Assembly: GCF_013449685.1 (NCBI RefSeq)
Contig: NZ_JACDSF010000042.1
Coordinates: forward strand, 14,400-78,399
Length of the DNA: 64,000 nt
Origin: Pectobacterium brasiliense
Lineage (GTDB): Bacteria > Pseudomonadota > Gammaproteobacteria > Enterobacterales > Enterobacteriaceae
Direction of reading: 5' to 3'
Both the position numbers and the translations under genes were made by a program. Positions 1 to 12,110 of this stretch are shown here, piece after piece. The notes under the pieces were generated by a model, which saw only the letters and a list, made by a program, of their open reading frames with translations, made no database searches and was not told where the DNA came from. How positions within the stretch are numbered: the stretch's first letter is position 1; the number at the start of each line of letters is the position of its first letter.

Positions 1-95
1 ATCGTGTGAACGGGGCGCATGATAACGGCGTGTGTCGCACATGTCAAAGGTGTAAACCACAAAATTGCATTGTTCGGTGAGAGAATGTGCAATCT

Positions 96-120
96 GCCGA
101 TATTTTTGGCAAATATCGGC
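96..120. terminator. Perfect inverted repeat downstream of lacY
   Basis: A perfect 10-bp inverted repeat (96-105 with 111-120) with a 5-nt loop lies about 25 bp past the lacY stop codon. On the plus strand it is followed by ATTTTATT; on the minus strand, the direction of lacY, there is no clear T run. It may terminate a plus-strand transcript from outside the window or stabilise the lacY mRNA 3' end. Rest of 1-142: no gene seen; lacA is not here. Confidence 0.4.
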
Positions 121-142
121 ATTTTATTGCGTCCTGCCATCG

Positions 143-1405
143 CTAGAGGGTATTCAGCGGCGCTTTCTGTTTATCGGAAAATGCATACAGTGGCCCTTTT
201 CCTGACAGCGTAAAGAGGGATATCGCGGTAAAGGAGAGGGCAATGCAGCCTAAAATCAGGTAAGTGCCATGAAAACCGATGCTGTCATACATATTGCCAG
301 CAAAGAGCGACATGAAAATGATTGATACCTGTTTAAAGAAGCAGAAGCACACCAGATAAATTGTCGCGGAGAAGCGGACTTCAAAGACCGTGGTAATGTA
401 TTTGAAGCAGCCGACAATCAGGAACGGCACTTCAAACATGTGCAGCGTTTTCAGCACAATCACTTCCAGCACGGAACTTGCGAAGGCAGAGCCAATAATG
501 CGCACGGACATAATCGTACCAGCAATGAGCAGGGCGTTTTTACCGCCGATGCGGTTCACAATCAGCGGTGCGAAAAACATGATGCTGGCATTGAGCAATT
601 CACCCAGCGTGGTGACGTAGCCAAATACTCGCGTTCCTTCTTGTCGGGTCTCGAAAAACGAGGTGAAGAAGTTGGCAAACTGCTGATCGAACACATCATA
701 GGTGCATGACACACCGACGACATAGAGCGTCAGGAACCAGATTTTTCGTTCTTTTAGCAGTTCGACGGCCATTTTTAGGTTGAACGGTTTCTGGTTGGAA
801 CCTACCTGATCGGCAACGAGAGCGCTGGATGAGGCCTCTGGTTTTGCCAGCAGCAACAGGATGCCGAGGATGACGGCACAACCGGAACCCAGCCAGAAAA
901 CAAACTGGTTATTGATGGTAAACATAATACCGACGATAGACGCACAGAGCGCCCAGCCGAGGCAGCCAAACAGACGCGCACGGCCAAATTCAAACTGGCT
1001 ACGGCGGCTGACTTTCTCGATATAGGCCTCAATAGCCGGTGCACCGCCATTGTTGATGAACCCCAGGTAAATCCCGCCGACGATAGAACCTAAAACGATA
1101 TTGTATTTTAGTAATGGGCCAAAAACATAAATAAAGAACGGAGCAAAAAACACCAGCATTATGGTAATAATCCATAGCAGGTGTTTTCTCAACCCCAATT
1201 TATCGGAGAGTAAGCCAAATATCGGTTGAAATAGCAGAGCGAAAAAAGAAATACAGGCGAAGATAATTCCCGTATCGCTTTTACTTATTTGGTTAATATC
1301 ATGCAGCCAAATAGGGAAGAAGGGGAAGTAAGCCCCCATGATGAAGAAATAGAAAAAGAAAAACAGGCCGAATATCCAGAAATTCCTATTATGTAGGTAG
1401 TACAT
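143..1405 (-). CDS. lacY: Lactose permease LacY
   Basis: Proton-coupled lactose/galactoside symporter of the inner membrane (major facilitator superfamily, 12 helices), 420 aa against 417 in E. coli. From residue 1 ([10 protein letters not shown]) it follows E. coli LacY almost without gaps, so residues can be placed by E. coli numbering: the sugar-binding Glu126 and Arg144 ([14 protein letters not shown]), Glu269 (LGELLNAS), Arg302 (SVRIIG) and the proton-relay Lys319/His322/Glu325 (KTLHMFEVP) are all present. An ATG seven codons upstream exists, but the ATG at 1405 has GGAG eight bases ahead and matches the family start. It lies 134 bp downstream of lacZ on the same strand, presumably one transcript. 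No lacA follows within the window. Confidence 0.97.
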   Translation of the reverse strand: MYYLHNRNFWIFGLFFFFYFFIMGAYFPFFPIWLHDINQISKSDTGIIFACISFFALLFQPIFGLLSDKLGLRKHLLWIITIMLVFFAPFFIYVFGPLLKYNIVLGSIVGGIYLGFINNGGAPAIEAYIEKVSRRSQFEFGRARLFGCLGWALCASIVGIMFTINNQFVFWLGSGCAVILGILLLLAKPEASSSALVADQVGSNQKPFNLKMAVELLKERKIWFLTLYVVGVSCTYDVFDQQFANFFTSFFETRQEGTRVFGYVTTLGELLNASIMFFAPLIVNRIGGKNALLIAGTIMSVRIIGSAFASSVLEVIVLKTLHMFEVPFLIVGCFKYITTVFEVRFSATIYLVCFCFFKQVSIIFMSLFAGNMYDSIGFHGTYLILGCIALSFTAISLFTLSGKGPLYAFSDKQKAPLNTL

Positions 1406-1539
1406 GTTGCTTTCTCCGATATGCATAATATCCGCAGCGTTTATTTTGACGGCGGATATATACCTGCTGGGTACAACCAGGATGAAAAGAGGCGGTATAC
1501 CCGCGCTCTTTCGTTGTTTTTTAATACTGCTTTTTCATA

Positions 1540-4742
<3,203 letters not shown>

Positions 4743-4754
4743 TCTATTGTTCAT

Positions 4755-4782
4755 AACATATCGACTCGTCAGGGCGAGTAAA
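4755..4782 (-). promoter_or_regulatory. lacZY promoter (-35/-10)
   Basis: Read on the minus strand, TTTACT (4782-4777), a 16-bp spacer and TATGTT (4760-4755) precede O1. The -10 hexamer is the same as in the E. coli lac promoter and the -35 differs by one base. Transcription would start near 4748. The spacer is shorter than in E. coli (18 bp), so exact assignment is tentative. Confidence 0.6.
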
Positions 4783-4799
4783 GTGGAACGTGACAATAA

Positions 4800-4815
4800 A
4801 GTGGAAGCGATCACA
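4800..4815 (-). promoter_or_regulatory. Candidate CRP site of the lac promoter
   Basis: Minus-strand TGTGA-N6-CCACT: one perfect CRP half-site and one degenerate half. Its centre is about 60 bp upstream of the predicted start, matching the class I -61.5 position in E. coli lac. The weak second half keeps confidence moderate. Confidence 0.5.
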
Positions 4816-4999
4816 AAGATCGTTTGTAAAATGAGTGGCGATACATCGGATTTGGAAAGCGCTACGCAATAAATTAACGAGAGATGATAAATAACTTATT
4901 GTTTATCATCTTATTTTGTTAGGGTTTTGCATCGATGGTGAAAAAGGTGCTGCTGTGTAAAGGGTTACAAGTCGTGTAAGGGGTTACAAACATAAAGGG

Positions 5000-6076
5000 T
5001 TACAGCCTTTGTAGCTGGCGTGTAATGTCCAACAGGTTTTTGGTGAGTTCTTGCAGGGAGGCATGGGTTGATGAATGTACGGCGGTGCTATGGCGTACGA
5101 TCAGTTCGGTGGGTAACAGCAGTGATGTGCTCTGGGTAGGATCGCGCAGCGTGGCGAGTAAACGAGTAACGCCTTCTTTACCTAATAGCCTGAAATCCTG
5201 ACGAATGGTTGTCAGTGGCGGAGTGTAATACGCGCTGTCCTGAGTATCGTCAAAACCGATCACTGACATCTGCTCCGGTACGCGCAGGCCATACTCGTGC
5301 AGCGCACGCAGGACGCCAAGCGCCATTTGATCGTTCGCGACAACAATGGCGGAGACGCGCAGGGATTCTCCCAACAGGGCCAGCGTCTGGTGGTAACCGG
5401 ATGCGGCGCTCCAGTCACCGTGTAGCACTGAAGCGGGGGGGAGCTGCTGTTTTTCCAGCTCGGCTAGCCAGCCTTCATAACGCAGACGGGCGGAGATCGA
5501 CGTCATTGGTCCGGTCAACAGGGCGATGTGTTGATGCCCCAGCTGTACCAGATGCGTGATGGCTAAACGTGCGCCGTGATCGGGGTCGAACATGACGTTG
5601 AGTATGTCGGTATGCGGATCGGCATCCATAAACAGGACGGGGGTGTCGGCACAGGTCTGGCTAATGTGGGCGACGTCATCCGTGGATAGCGGAACATTCA
5701 CGATAACGCCGCTGACACGCTGAGAAAGCAGGTCGTTAACGGCATTATTGCAGGTGTTGACATCCGGGCTGCTCAGCATGGACATCACGATGTTAATCCC
5801 TAGCTGACTGGCGGTGGTCTTAATCGCTGCGGCAATTTGTGAAGGCGCGTGTAGTGACAGATCGGTAGTGACCAGCCCCAGTGTGGTGATGGTTTTTCCT
5901 GCCAGCTGCTGTGCAACGCGGTTTGGCGTGTAGTTAAGTGCCGCCATCGCCTGTTCCACTTTACTGCGAGTACGGGATGACACATGAGGTGCTTGATTCA
6001 GCACGCGGGAAACCGTCTGATAGGAAACCCCAGCGTACTCGGCGACATCGTTTAAGGTTATGGGTTTCTGTTTCAT
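5000..6076 (-). CDS. lacI: Lac repressor LacI
   Basis: LacI/GalR-family repressor, 358 aa against 360 in E. coli. The N-terminal helix-turn-helix (about residues 5-28, DVAEYAGVSYQTVSRV) has the same recognition residues as E. coli LacI, followed by the hinge helix (NRVAQQLAGK). The core is a periplasmic-binding-protein-like inducer domain. The C-terminus keeps a leucine-heptad segment (LQELTKNLLDITRQL), which in E. coli forms the tetramerisation helix needed for DNA looping between O1 and auxiliary operators. It lies upstream of lacZ on the same strand, the E. coli order. Start ATG at 6076. Confidence 0.96.
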   Translation of the reverse strand: MKQKPITLNDVAEYAGVSYQTVSRVLNQAPHVSSRTRSKVEQAMAALNYTPNRVAQQLAGKTITTLGLVTTDLSLHAPSQIAAAIKTTASQLGINIVMSMLSSPDVNTCNNAVNDLLSQRVSGVIVNVPLSTDDVAHISQTCADTPVLFMDADPHTDILNVMFDPDHGARLAITHLVQLGHQHIALLTGPMTSISARLRYEGWLAELEKQQLPPASVLHGDWSAASGYHQTLALLGESLRVSAIVVANDQMALGVLRALHEYGLRVPEQMSVIGFDDTQDSAYYTPPLTTIRQDFRLLGKEGVTRLLATLRDPTQSTSLLLPTELIVRHSTAVHSSTHASLQELTKNLLDITRQLQRL

Positions 6077-6220
6077 AGCGGCTATTCCGTGCGTGATTCC
6101 GTGCGTAAAAGAGCATCATCATAACAAATCGCACAGGGAATCCGTAACAGGCGTATGTATTCCGACACAATCAAAATAGACCGAAGAGAAACTGAGGTTC
6201 GTAGGCGTTTTTAGATGTTT

Positions 6221-6256
6221 GTAAAAAGTAAAACCGGGAGCAAGCGCGCCCGGTTT
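6221..6256 (-). terminator. Intrinsic terminator of the uhp-afu operon
   Basis: An 8-bp inverted repeat AAACCGGG/CCCGGTTT (6231-6238 with 6249-6256) lies 20 bp past the afuC stop. On the minus strand it is followed by a T-rich tail (TACTTTTTAC). It separates the afu genes from lacI. Confidence 0.75.
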
Positions 6257-6275
6257 GAGGGAGGGTTACTTGATT

Positions 6276-7325
6276 TTACTGCTCGGATAACACAAACATG
6301 CCGTAAGGGTGGATTTGCAGATAGTAGCTGTCGCCCGGATTCGGCTGAAGCTGGGTTGCGTTAACCTGCAACAGCATCGACTGTCCATGCCAGTCCACCT
6401 GCACTTCGTACTGCGGCCCCATGTAGGCGACCTGCGTGATGGTGCAGCGCTGGCTTTCGTCACCCTGATGGCTGAGCGTAATGGCTTCCGGGCGAATACC
6501 GACGGTCGATTCGCTTAAGCCGGCGGCAAAGCCCTGCGGACGCGGAATGAGGTAGCCGTAGATATTCACGCTGTCTGCCGTGAAGGTGGCAGGGAAAATG
6601 TTGGCATCTCCCATAAAGCTGGCCATGAAGCGGGAAGCCGGCTGGCGATAAAGCTCCTGCGGCGCACCCAACTGCATGATTTTGCCTTTGTTCATCACGA
6701 GAACCATGTCGGATACTGCGAAGGCTTCGCTCTGATCGTGCGTAACATACAGCGAGGTGATGTTGAACTGCTGCTGAAGCTCACGGATTTTCTCACGCAT
6801 GCTGCGGCGCAGGTTAGCATCAAGGTTACTCAGCGGCTCATCGAATAGCAGAACTTTAGGTTTGAGGATCAGCGCACGCGCCAGAGCGACACGCTGCTGC
6901 TGTCCACCAGAAATCTGGTCGACGTAGCGATCTTCAAATCCTGCCAGGTCGACCAGCGCCAGCGCTTCTTTTACGCGCTGATTGATTTCAGCCTTCGGGC
7001 GACCGAGCATTTTCAGCCCGTAGCCGATGTTTTCCCCCAGCGACATGTGCGGGAAGAGGGCGTAAGACTGGAACACCATGCAGATATCGCGCTGTTGAAT
7101 GGAGCGCTCGGTGACGTCTTCGCCATCGATGAAAATCTGGCCTTCTGTCGGCTTTTCCAGACCGGCAACGGCCCGCAGTACCGTGGTTTTACCGCAGCCA
7201 GACGGCCCCAGCAGCGTGACCATTTTTCCCTGAGGGATCGCCAGATTCAAATCATCAATGACGGTGTTGTTGCCGAAGCGTTTAGTGATGTGCTTCAGTT
7301 CGACAAAGCTTTTTTCAGTATTCAA
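6276..7325 (-). CDS. afuC: AfuC/FbpC-type ABC transporter ATPase
   Basis: Energy-coupling ATPase of an importer, about 349 aa. Walker [11 protein letters not shown]-loop [11 protein letters not shown], signature [15 protein letters not shown], Walker [14 protein letters not shown]-loop and switch His (LYVTHDQ) are all visible, followed by a C-terminal TOBE-type regulatory domain (from about residue 240). Family resemblance is to ferric-ion (FbpC) and polyamine/hexose-phosphate ATPases; context with uhpABC points to hexose phosphates. The GTG at 7334 overlaps the only Shine-Dalgarno-like GGAG, whereas the TTG at 7325 has that GGAG eight bases upstream, so TTG is preferred. It is the last gene of the afuABC set, just downstream of afuB. 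Confidence 0.85.
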   Translation of the reverse strand: MNTEKSFVELKHITKRFGNNTVIDDLNLAIPQGKMVTLLGPSGCGKTTVLRAVAGLEKPTEGQIFIDGEDVTERSIQQRDICMVFQSYALFPHMSLGENIGYGLKMLGRPKAEINQRVKEALALVDLAGFEDRYVDQISGGQQQRVALARALILKPKVLLFDEPLSNLDANLRRSMREKIRELQQQFNITSLYVTHDQSEAFAVSDMVLVMNKGKIMQLGAPQELYRQPASRFMASFMGDANIFPATFTADSVNIYGYLIPRPQGFAAGLSESTVGIRPEAITLSHQGDESQRCTITQVAYMGPQYEVQVDWHGQSMLLQVNATQLQPNPGDSYYLQIHPYGMFVLSEQ

Positions 7326-7339
7326 GGTAATCACTCCGC

Positions 7340-9418
7340 TTAGGCATTATTCTTGGCTTTCGTGCGGGAAATCCGCGCTTCACCGACCAGATAATCGAAC
7401 AGGAAAATAATGGCCAGCATGACCACAATCAGGATGGAACCGTAGGCAATCGCCATACCGTATTCACCGTCTTCCACGCGGTTAAGAATGTAAGACGTAG
7501 CGACGCGAGTATCCGGTGTAACCAGGAAGATAATGGCGCTGACGGTAGTAATGGCGCGCACGAAGCTGTAAATCAGCGCAGACAAAATGGCCGGACGCAG
7601 CAGCGGTAGCAGAATATAAAACACCGTGCGCATCGAACCTGCACGTAGGCTGAGTGACGCTTCGTCCAGTGATTTATCCAACTGCCCCAGTCCGGCAATA
7701 CCCGCACGGATACCAACCGGCACGTTACGCATGACCATCGACATGATGACGATCACCGCGGTTCCCGTTAAGTAAACCGGCGCGCTGTTAAAGGCCAGGA
7801 TGTAAGACACACCGGCAACCGTACCCGGCACCGCAAAGCACAGCATGGTGGTGAACTCGATAGCTTTCTTGCCGTAGAACTGCTGGCGCACCACGATGTA
7901 GGCGATGAGTAGCCCGAACAGTGCCGTAATCGGTGCGGCGATACCCGCGAACAACAGCGTATCCAGCAGGGAAGGCCAGGCGCCGTCGCTAAAGCCTTGT
8001 CCGAACAGCTTGCTGAAGTTTGCCAGTGTCAGGGTGTAATCCACGCCCCAGTTAACGGTAAAGCTGCCGTAGAAAATGCTGCCGTACAGCAGGACGTTAA
8101 AGGCAATCCAGACATAGAGCAGGATGCTGACGATCCACACCAGCGAAACGGGTAGCGGCTGCACATCACCCCGAGAGGATTTGCCGGAAATTGTCACGTA
8201 GGAGCGTTTACCGATCCACAGATATTGCACGCAGAACACGGCCAGTGAGAACACCAGTAGGACAACGCCGAGCGTACTGGCTGCCTGGTAATCCAGCTGT
8301 GCCCCAGTAATGTAGAAGTAAATCTGTGTGGCGAGTACGTCGAAGTTGCCGCCCAGCACCAGTGGGTTACTGAAGTCGGCCAGCGACTGGACGATCACGA
8401 TCAGGAACGAGTTGGCGAGCGCCGGTTTCAGCAAGGGCAGGAAAACCCGCTGAAAGGTTTGATAACGGTTAGCACGCAGGGTGTACGATGCTTCTTCCAG
8501 CGACGGATGAATGGTCTTCATCGCGCCTTCCAGAATCATAAATGACATTGGCGTGAAGGCGAGCACCTGCGCCAGCCAGATGCCGGTAAAACCGTACAGC
8601 CAGTTGGTGTTCGTCAGCCCGAACCAATCCACCATCAGCTCGGTCATATAACCGGAGCGGCCCATCATCAGCGTCACGCCTAACCCGACAACAAACGGCG
8701 GCGTCACGATAGGCAGAATGGAGAAAATGCGGCCGATAATCGCGGAGCGGCGGGCAATACGCGAGGTGTAGATTGCCAGCACCATACCGAAGAAAGTACA
8801 GCCGATACCGACGGCAACCGACAGCAGGAATGAGTTCCAGATCACCCGTAAGATGTGCGTCTGACCCAAAATCTGCATAAATGCCAGCGGCGCGAATTCA
8901 CCGCTGTCGTTGGTGAACATCGGGATGAAGATAGCGATGCTGGGGTAAAGGATAAAGACGCCAATCAGCGCGATGATGCTGATGAGCGAGCCGATGACGA
9001 AGCGATCGCCACCCAGCCAGTCCAGCCGCGATAGCGCCAGCGTAATAATCGCACTCAGCGCGACAAACAGCGCAATAGTGCCATAGCCCATCCCGCGACC
9101 TTCCACCGTGGCACTGATGACCACGAAAAGGGCACAGAACAACGCGTAAGCTGCATCAAAACGGTGGCGGCCACGCTGTTCACGACCGGGCGTCAGCAGT
9201 GGACGTGCGAGCAACCCGACTGGGAGCAGGAACCACAGCAGGCTGATATTCAGGCTTGACCAGCTGTAAGCTGCCAGCAGTTCATCGCGTGAGGCATCCA
9301 GCAGGCCGTAATCCAGGCTCCACGCTGGCAGCAGCAAAAAGGTTGCTGCAATCAGCGCCAGCCACAGGAAAACGGGATCCCGCTTAGGCGTCGGTGAAAG
9401 AGTTAGTGTGTGTGACAT
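7340..9418 (-). CDS. afuB: AfuB-type fused double ABC permease
   Basis: Inner-membrane permease of 692 aa made of two binding-protein-dependent transport domains in one chain, as in AfuB/FbpB proteins. Two EAA loops that contact the ATPase are visible: [15 protein letters not shown] in the first half and [16 protein letters not shown] in the second. At least a dozen hydrophobic segments are present, with an extra N-terminal block of membrane segments before the first permease domain. The ATG at 9418 is preceded by AGGGA. It lies between afuA (206 bp upstream, separated by a hairpin) and afuC. Confidence 0.9.
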   Translation of the reverse strand: MSHTLTLSPTPKRDPVFLWLALIAATFLLLPAWSLDYGLLDASRDELLAAYSWSSLNISLLWFLLPVGLLARPLLTPGREQRGRHRFDAAYALFCALFVVISATVEGRGMGYGTIALFVALSAIITLALSRLDWLGGDRFVIGSLISIIALIGVFILYPSIAIFIPMFTNDSGEFAPLAFMQILGQTHILRVIWNSFLLSVAVGIGCTFFGMVLAIYTSRIARRSAIIGRIFSILPIVTPPFVVGLGVTLMMGRSGYMTELMVDWFGLTNTNWLYGFTGIWLAQVLAFTPMSFMILEGAMKTIHPSLEEASYTLRANRYQTFQRVFLPLLKPALANSFLIVIVQSLADFSNPLVLGGNFDVLATQIYFYITGAQLDYQAASTLGVVLLVFSLAVFCVQYLWIGKRSYVTISGKSSRGDVQPLPVSLVWIVSILLYVWIAFNVLLYGSIFYGSFTVNWGVDYTLTLANFSKLFGQGFSDGAWPSLLDTLLFAGIAAPITALFGLLIAYIVVRQQFYGKKAIEFTTMLCFAVPGTVAGVSYILAFNSAPVYLTGTAVIVIMSMVMRNVPVGIRAGIAGLGQLDKSLDEASLSLRAGSMRTVFYILLPLLRPAILSALIYSFVRAITTVSAIIFLVTPDTRVATSYILNRVEDGEYGMAIAYGSILIVVMLAIIFLFDYLVGEARISRTKAKNNA

Positions 9419-9526
9419 GATGGTTCCCTGGTGCGTGCAAGTTTTATAAAGTTGTTTTATGAGATTGAATCGTCACAGGTATTAGGTGGTGAATAATATT
9501 GAGTAATGGTTAATTAGCGATGCTGA

Positions 9527-9572
9527 GAACACGGCGTTAAGCGAAATGCGAGCAAGCCTTGCCGCCGTGTTC
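9527..9572 (-). other. afuA-afuB intergenic stem-loop
   Basis: Perfect 10-bp inverted repeat GAACACGGCG/CGCCGTGTTC (9527-9536 with 9563-9572) around a 26-nt middle that can form a smaller hairpin (GCAAG/CTTGC). There is no T run on the minus strand. Hairpins just after binding-protein genes commonly protect the upstream mRNA and set a high ratio of binding protein to permease; that role is inferred here. Confidence 0.6.
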
Positions 9573-9624
9573 CCATTATTTTTCAATCAATAGAAGTCAA
9601 TGAATCAAGGTCAATGAGTCGAGA

Positions 9625-10659
9625 TTATTGGCCCATTTTGACTTCGTTAACCCACTTGGAAATCAGCTCTTTACGCACGTCCGCTGCACCGTATTTGTCC
9701 ATGTCGTAGTTGATCAGTTTCAGATCCTGCAACTTCAGAGACAGCGGAGAAGCTTCGGCGGTGGTGTTGGTCAGAATCTGGTAGGACTGACCTTTCTTCC
9801 AGGAGAGTTCCTGTGCTTCTTTTGACAGCGCCCAGTCAACGAACAGCTTGGCGTTATCCATATTGCGCGCGCCTTTCAGGATGCTGACGCCGCCAATTTC
9901 ATAGCCAGTACCTTCACACGGGGAGATCAGCGTCAGCGGTGCGCCTTTCTCTTTTTCCAGCGAGTAGTCATGCAGGAAGCCGATGCCGATAGCCGTTTCG
10001 CCACGTGCAGCGTTACGTGCTGGGGCAATACCGGATTTGGTGTACTGCGACACGTTGGTATTCAGTTTTTTCAGGTAATCAAAGGCCTGATCCTGACCCC
10101 ACAGCTGGGAGAAGGTCGCCAGTGCGGTATAAGCCGTACCGGAACTTTGTGGATCGGCAATCTGGATTTCGCCTTTGTAGATTGGGTTGGTCAGATCTTT
10201 CCAGCACTGTGGAACGGGCAGGTTTTTCTCTTTCAGGCGATCGGTGTTGACGCCGAAGCCGAGAATACCGACGTAAACGGCTGACGAGTAGTTGCCTTTA
10301 CGTTTTGCGGGATCGCGGAACTGCGGCATGATCTGCTCAAGGTTTTTAGACTGATAAGGTTCCAGCAGATCCATTTCGCCTGCTTGAGATTGCGGATCGA
10401 GCGTACCGCCGTACCACACGTCAGCCTGCGGGTTTTTCTTCTCTGCATCGACTTTCGCCAGCGTGCTGCCAGAGCCGTTGCGGATAAAGGAGGTTTTAAC
10501 ATTGTGTTTCTCACCGAAGGCCTTGGCTTCTTCCTCGCAGAAGGCGTTGGTGGCGCTACAGTAAATGACCAGGCGTCCTTCCGCCCGAGCGGTAGTGGTG
10601 GTAACAGCAGCAACGGTCAGTCCAGCGGCGATGAGGGTAGTTAAGGTACTCAGTTTCAT
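9625..10659 (-). CDS. afuA: AfuA-type periplasmic binding protein (probable hexose-6-phosphate)
   Basis: Periplasmic solute-binding protein, 344 aa, with a Sec signal peptide cleaved near ARA-EGRLVIY. It belongs to the FbpA/FutA ferric-binding cluster by overall shape but lacks an evident iron-binding tyrosine pair and has a His230-Asp231 pair (GFLHDYS) and Glu254 (GYEIGG). As I recall, His205, Asp206 and Glu229 of Actinobacillus AfuA bind the sugar phosphate; the 23-residue Asp-to-Glu spacing is identical here. With uhpC 36 bp upstream, hexose-phosphate binding is more likely than iron. The ATG at 10659 has GGAAA ahead. Databases may label it an iron-binding protein. Confidence 0.85.
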   Translation of the reverse strand: MKLSTLTTLIAAGLTVAAVTTTTARAEGRLVIYCSATNAFCEEEAKAFGEKHNVKTSFIRNGSGSTLAKVDAEKKNPQADVWYGGTLDPQSQAGEMDLLEPYQSKNLEQIMPQFRDPAKRKGNYSSAVYVGILGFGVNTDRLKEKNLPVPQCWKDLTNPIYKGEIQIADPQSSGTAYTALATFSQLWGQDQAFDYLKKLNTNVSQYTKSGIAPARNAARGETAIGIGFLHDYSLEKEKGAPLTLISPCEGTGYEIGGVSILKGARNMDNAKLFVDWALSKEAQELSWKKGQSYQILTNTTAEASPLSLKLQDLKLINYDMDKYGAADVRKELISKWVNEVKMGQ

Positions 10660-10695
10660 GATGTTTTCCTTATAGGTATCTATCTGTTGTTATTG

Positions 10696-12021
10696 CTATT
10701 TTGATGTCATCAAACGTTCCCGGCGGCTGACACCTGCCATCAGCAGCGGCATCAATAACAGTCCGATGCAGGCTGAAGCCAACGCCAGCAGAGTAAAAAA
10801 TCCCGACCATCCGTAGTGTTGCAGCACCTGTGCCAGCGGCCAGCCCGCCAGCGCTGCCCCCAGATAGGCAAACAACGCCAGAAAACCTGTCACCGTGCCT
10901 GCGGCATCCTTATGGCTGTATTCCGTCGCAGCCAGACCAATCAACATCTGTGGTCCAAAAACAAAAAAACCGATACTGAAGAAACAGGCCGCGAGCAGTG
11001 AATAGTGGTGAATCGGTGCCAGCCACAGCGCGGTCATGGTTAAAAACAGCCCTAATGCAAACAGCAAAATCATCGGTGCGCGTTGACCACGAAACAGCAG
11101 GTCCGAACCCCAACCGGCAAACAGCGCCCCCATCAATCCGCCCAGTTCAAACAGCGACAGCGTGGCGTTCGCGCTGAGCAGGTTGAAACCGTGACTCTCC
11201 GACAGCCAGATGTTCCCCCAGTCATTCAGTGCGATGCGAATCAGGTACACCAGAATGTAGGAAAACCCGAGTAGCCAGATGGTACGGTTACGCAAAATCG
11301 CATCGCGCAGAATCTGGCGCATTGGCATCGGCGGGCTCTGCTGCTCCTGACGACGCTCCAGCGCATCGCGCCGCCACTCGCCGACGCTGGGTAATCCCTG
11401 CTGTTGCGGTTTATCGCACAGCTGCCAGCACAGCCACAGACCCATCACAATGCCGATGATGCCCGGCACCAGCAGCGCTGCCTGCCATCCCCATTCGGAG
11501 GCCAGATAGCCTGCCAGCAGAGGAACCGCTGCGCCGCCAATGTTGATCGACGTATTCCAGCATCCCCACCAGAGGCCGCGTTCATTGCGCGAATACCAAC
11601 TGCTCAGCAGTCTGGCGCAAGGCGGCCACCCCCAGCCCTGAAAGAACCCATTCAGTGCCCAGACAATCAGCAAACCCGTGAGCGACTGGCAGTACATGAA
11701 CAGAATATTCAGCACGCCGGTAATCATCAGCCCGACACCCATAAACCAGCGCACCTGACTGCGATCGCACACGATGCCGGAAATAAACTTGGACGCGCCA
11801 TAACAGAGATAAAACAGCGTCCCTAGCAGACCGATATCGCCTTTGCTTAACCCTAATTCCAACTGCATCACCGGCATGACGAAGTTGATGCTTTTACGCG
11901 TCAGGTAAAATGTGGCGTACCCGATGACCATGGAAATCAGCAACCGTGGTCGCCAGTAGCGATAACGCTGGCTGATTTGTGTTGGTGAAAGCTGTCCCGC
12001 TGGAAACATGGGTGCCTGCAT
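10696..12021 (-). CDS. uhpC: UhpC hexose-phosphate sensor (MFS-like)
   Basis: Membrane protein of the organophosphate:phosphate antiporter family, 441 aa, 12 predicted helices. In E. coli UhpC binds external glucose-6-phosphate and activates the kinase UhpB rather than serving mainly as a carrier. The sequence follows E. coli UhpC closely (FYLTRKSINF, FFQGWGWPPCARLL, GFFVFGPQMLIGLAA, LFAYLGAALAGWPLA). The ATG at 12021 has GGAG six bases upstream. It follows uhpB after 89 bp and precedes afuA by 36 bp on the same strand, so sensor and transporter are probably co-transcribed. Confidence 0.94.
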   Translation of the reverse strand: MQAPMFPAGQLSPTQISQRYRYWRPRLLISMVIGYATFYLTRKSINFVMPVMQLELGLSKGDIGLLGTLFYLCYGASKFISGIVCDRSQVRWFMGVGLMITGVLNILFMYCQSLTGLLIVWALNGFFQGWGWPPCARLLSSWYSRNERGLWWGCWNTSINIGGAAVPLLAGYLASEWGWQAALLVPGIIGIVMGLWLCWQLCDKPQQQGLPSVGEWRRDALERRQEQQSPPMPMRQILRDAILRNRTIWLLGFSYILVYLIRIALNDWGNIWLSESHGFNLLSANATLSLFELGGLMGALFAGWGSDLLFRGQRAPMILLFALGLFLTMTALWLAPIHHYSLLAACFFSIGFFVFGPQMLIGLAATEYSHKDAAGTVTGFLALFAYLGAALAGWPLAQVLQHYGWSGFFTLLALASACIGLLLMPLLMAGVSRRERLMTSK

Positions 12022-12093
12022 GGGGTTCTCCGTCGCGTTGAGAGAAGAGTAGGGGGATGTGAATTAAAAAGGATGAGACAAGGTTTTAGATGG

Positions 12094-12110
12094 CTAGGAA
12101 TAATTCCTAG
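12094..12110. promoter_or_regulatory. Palindrome between uhpB and uhpC
   Basis: The 17-bp perfect palindrome CTAGGAATAATTCCTAG abuts the uhpB stop codon, 73 bp before uhpC. It could be a binding site for a dimeric regulator or a small RNA hairpin; nothing in the sequence decides. Confidence 0.4.

Noticed and set aside
4824-4850. Possible lac O3-like operator
   Set aside because: Only a short partial match (ATGAGTGGCG) to the O3/O1 half-site; too weak to call.
9625-10659. AfuA as a ferric-iron-binding protein
   Set aside because: Family likeness exists, but the sugar-phosphate residues and uhpABC context argue for hexose phosphate.
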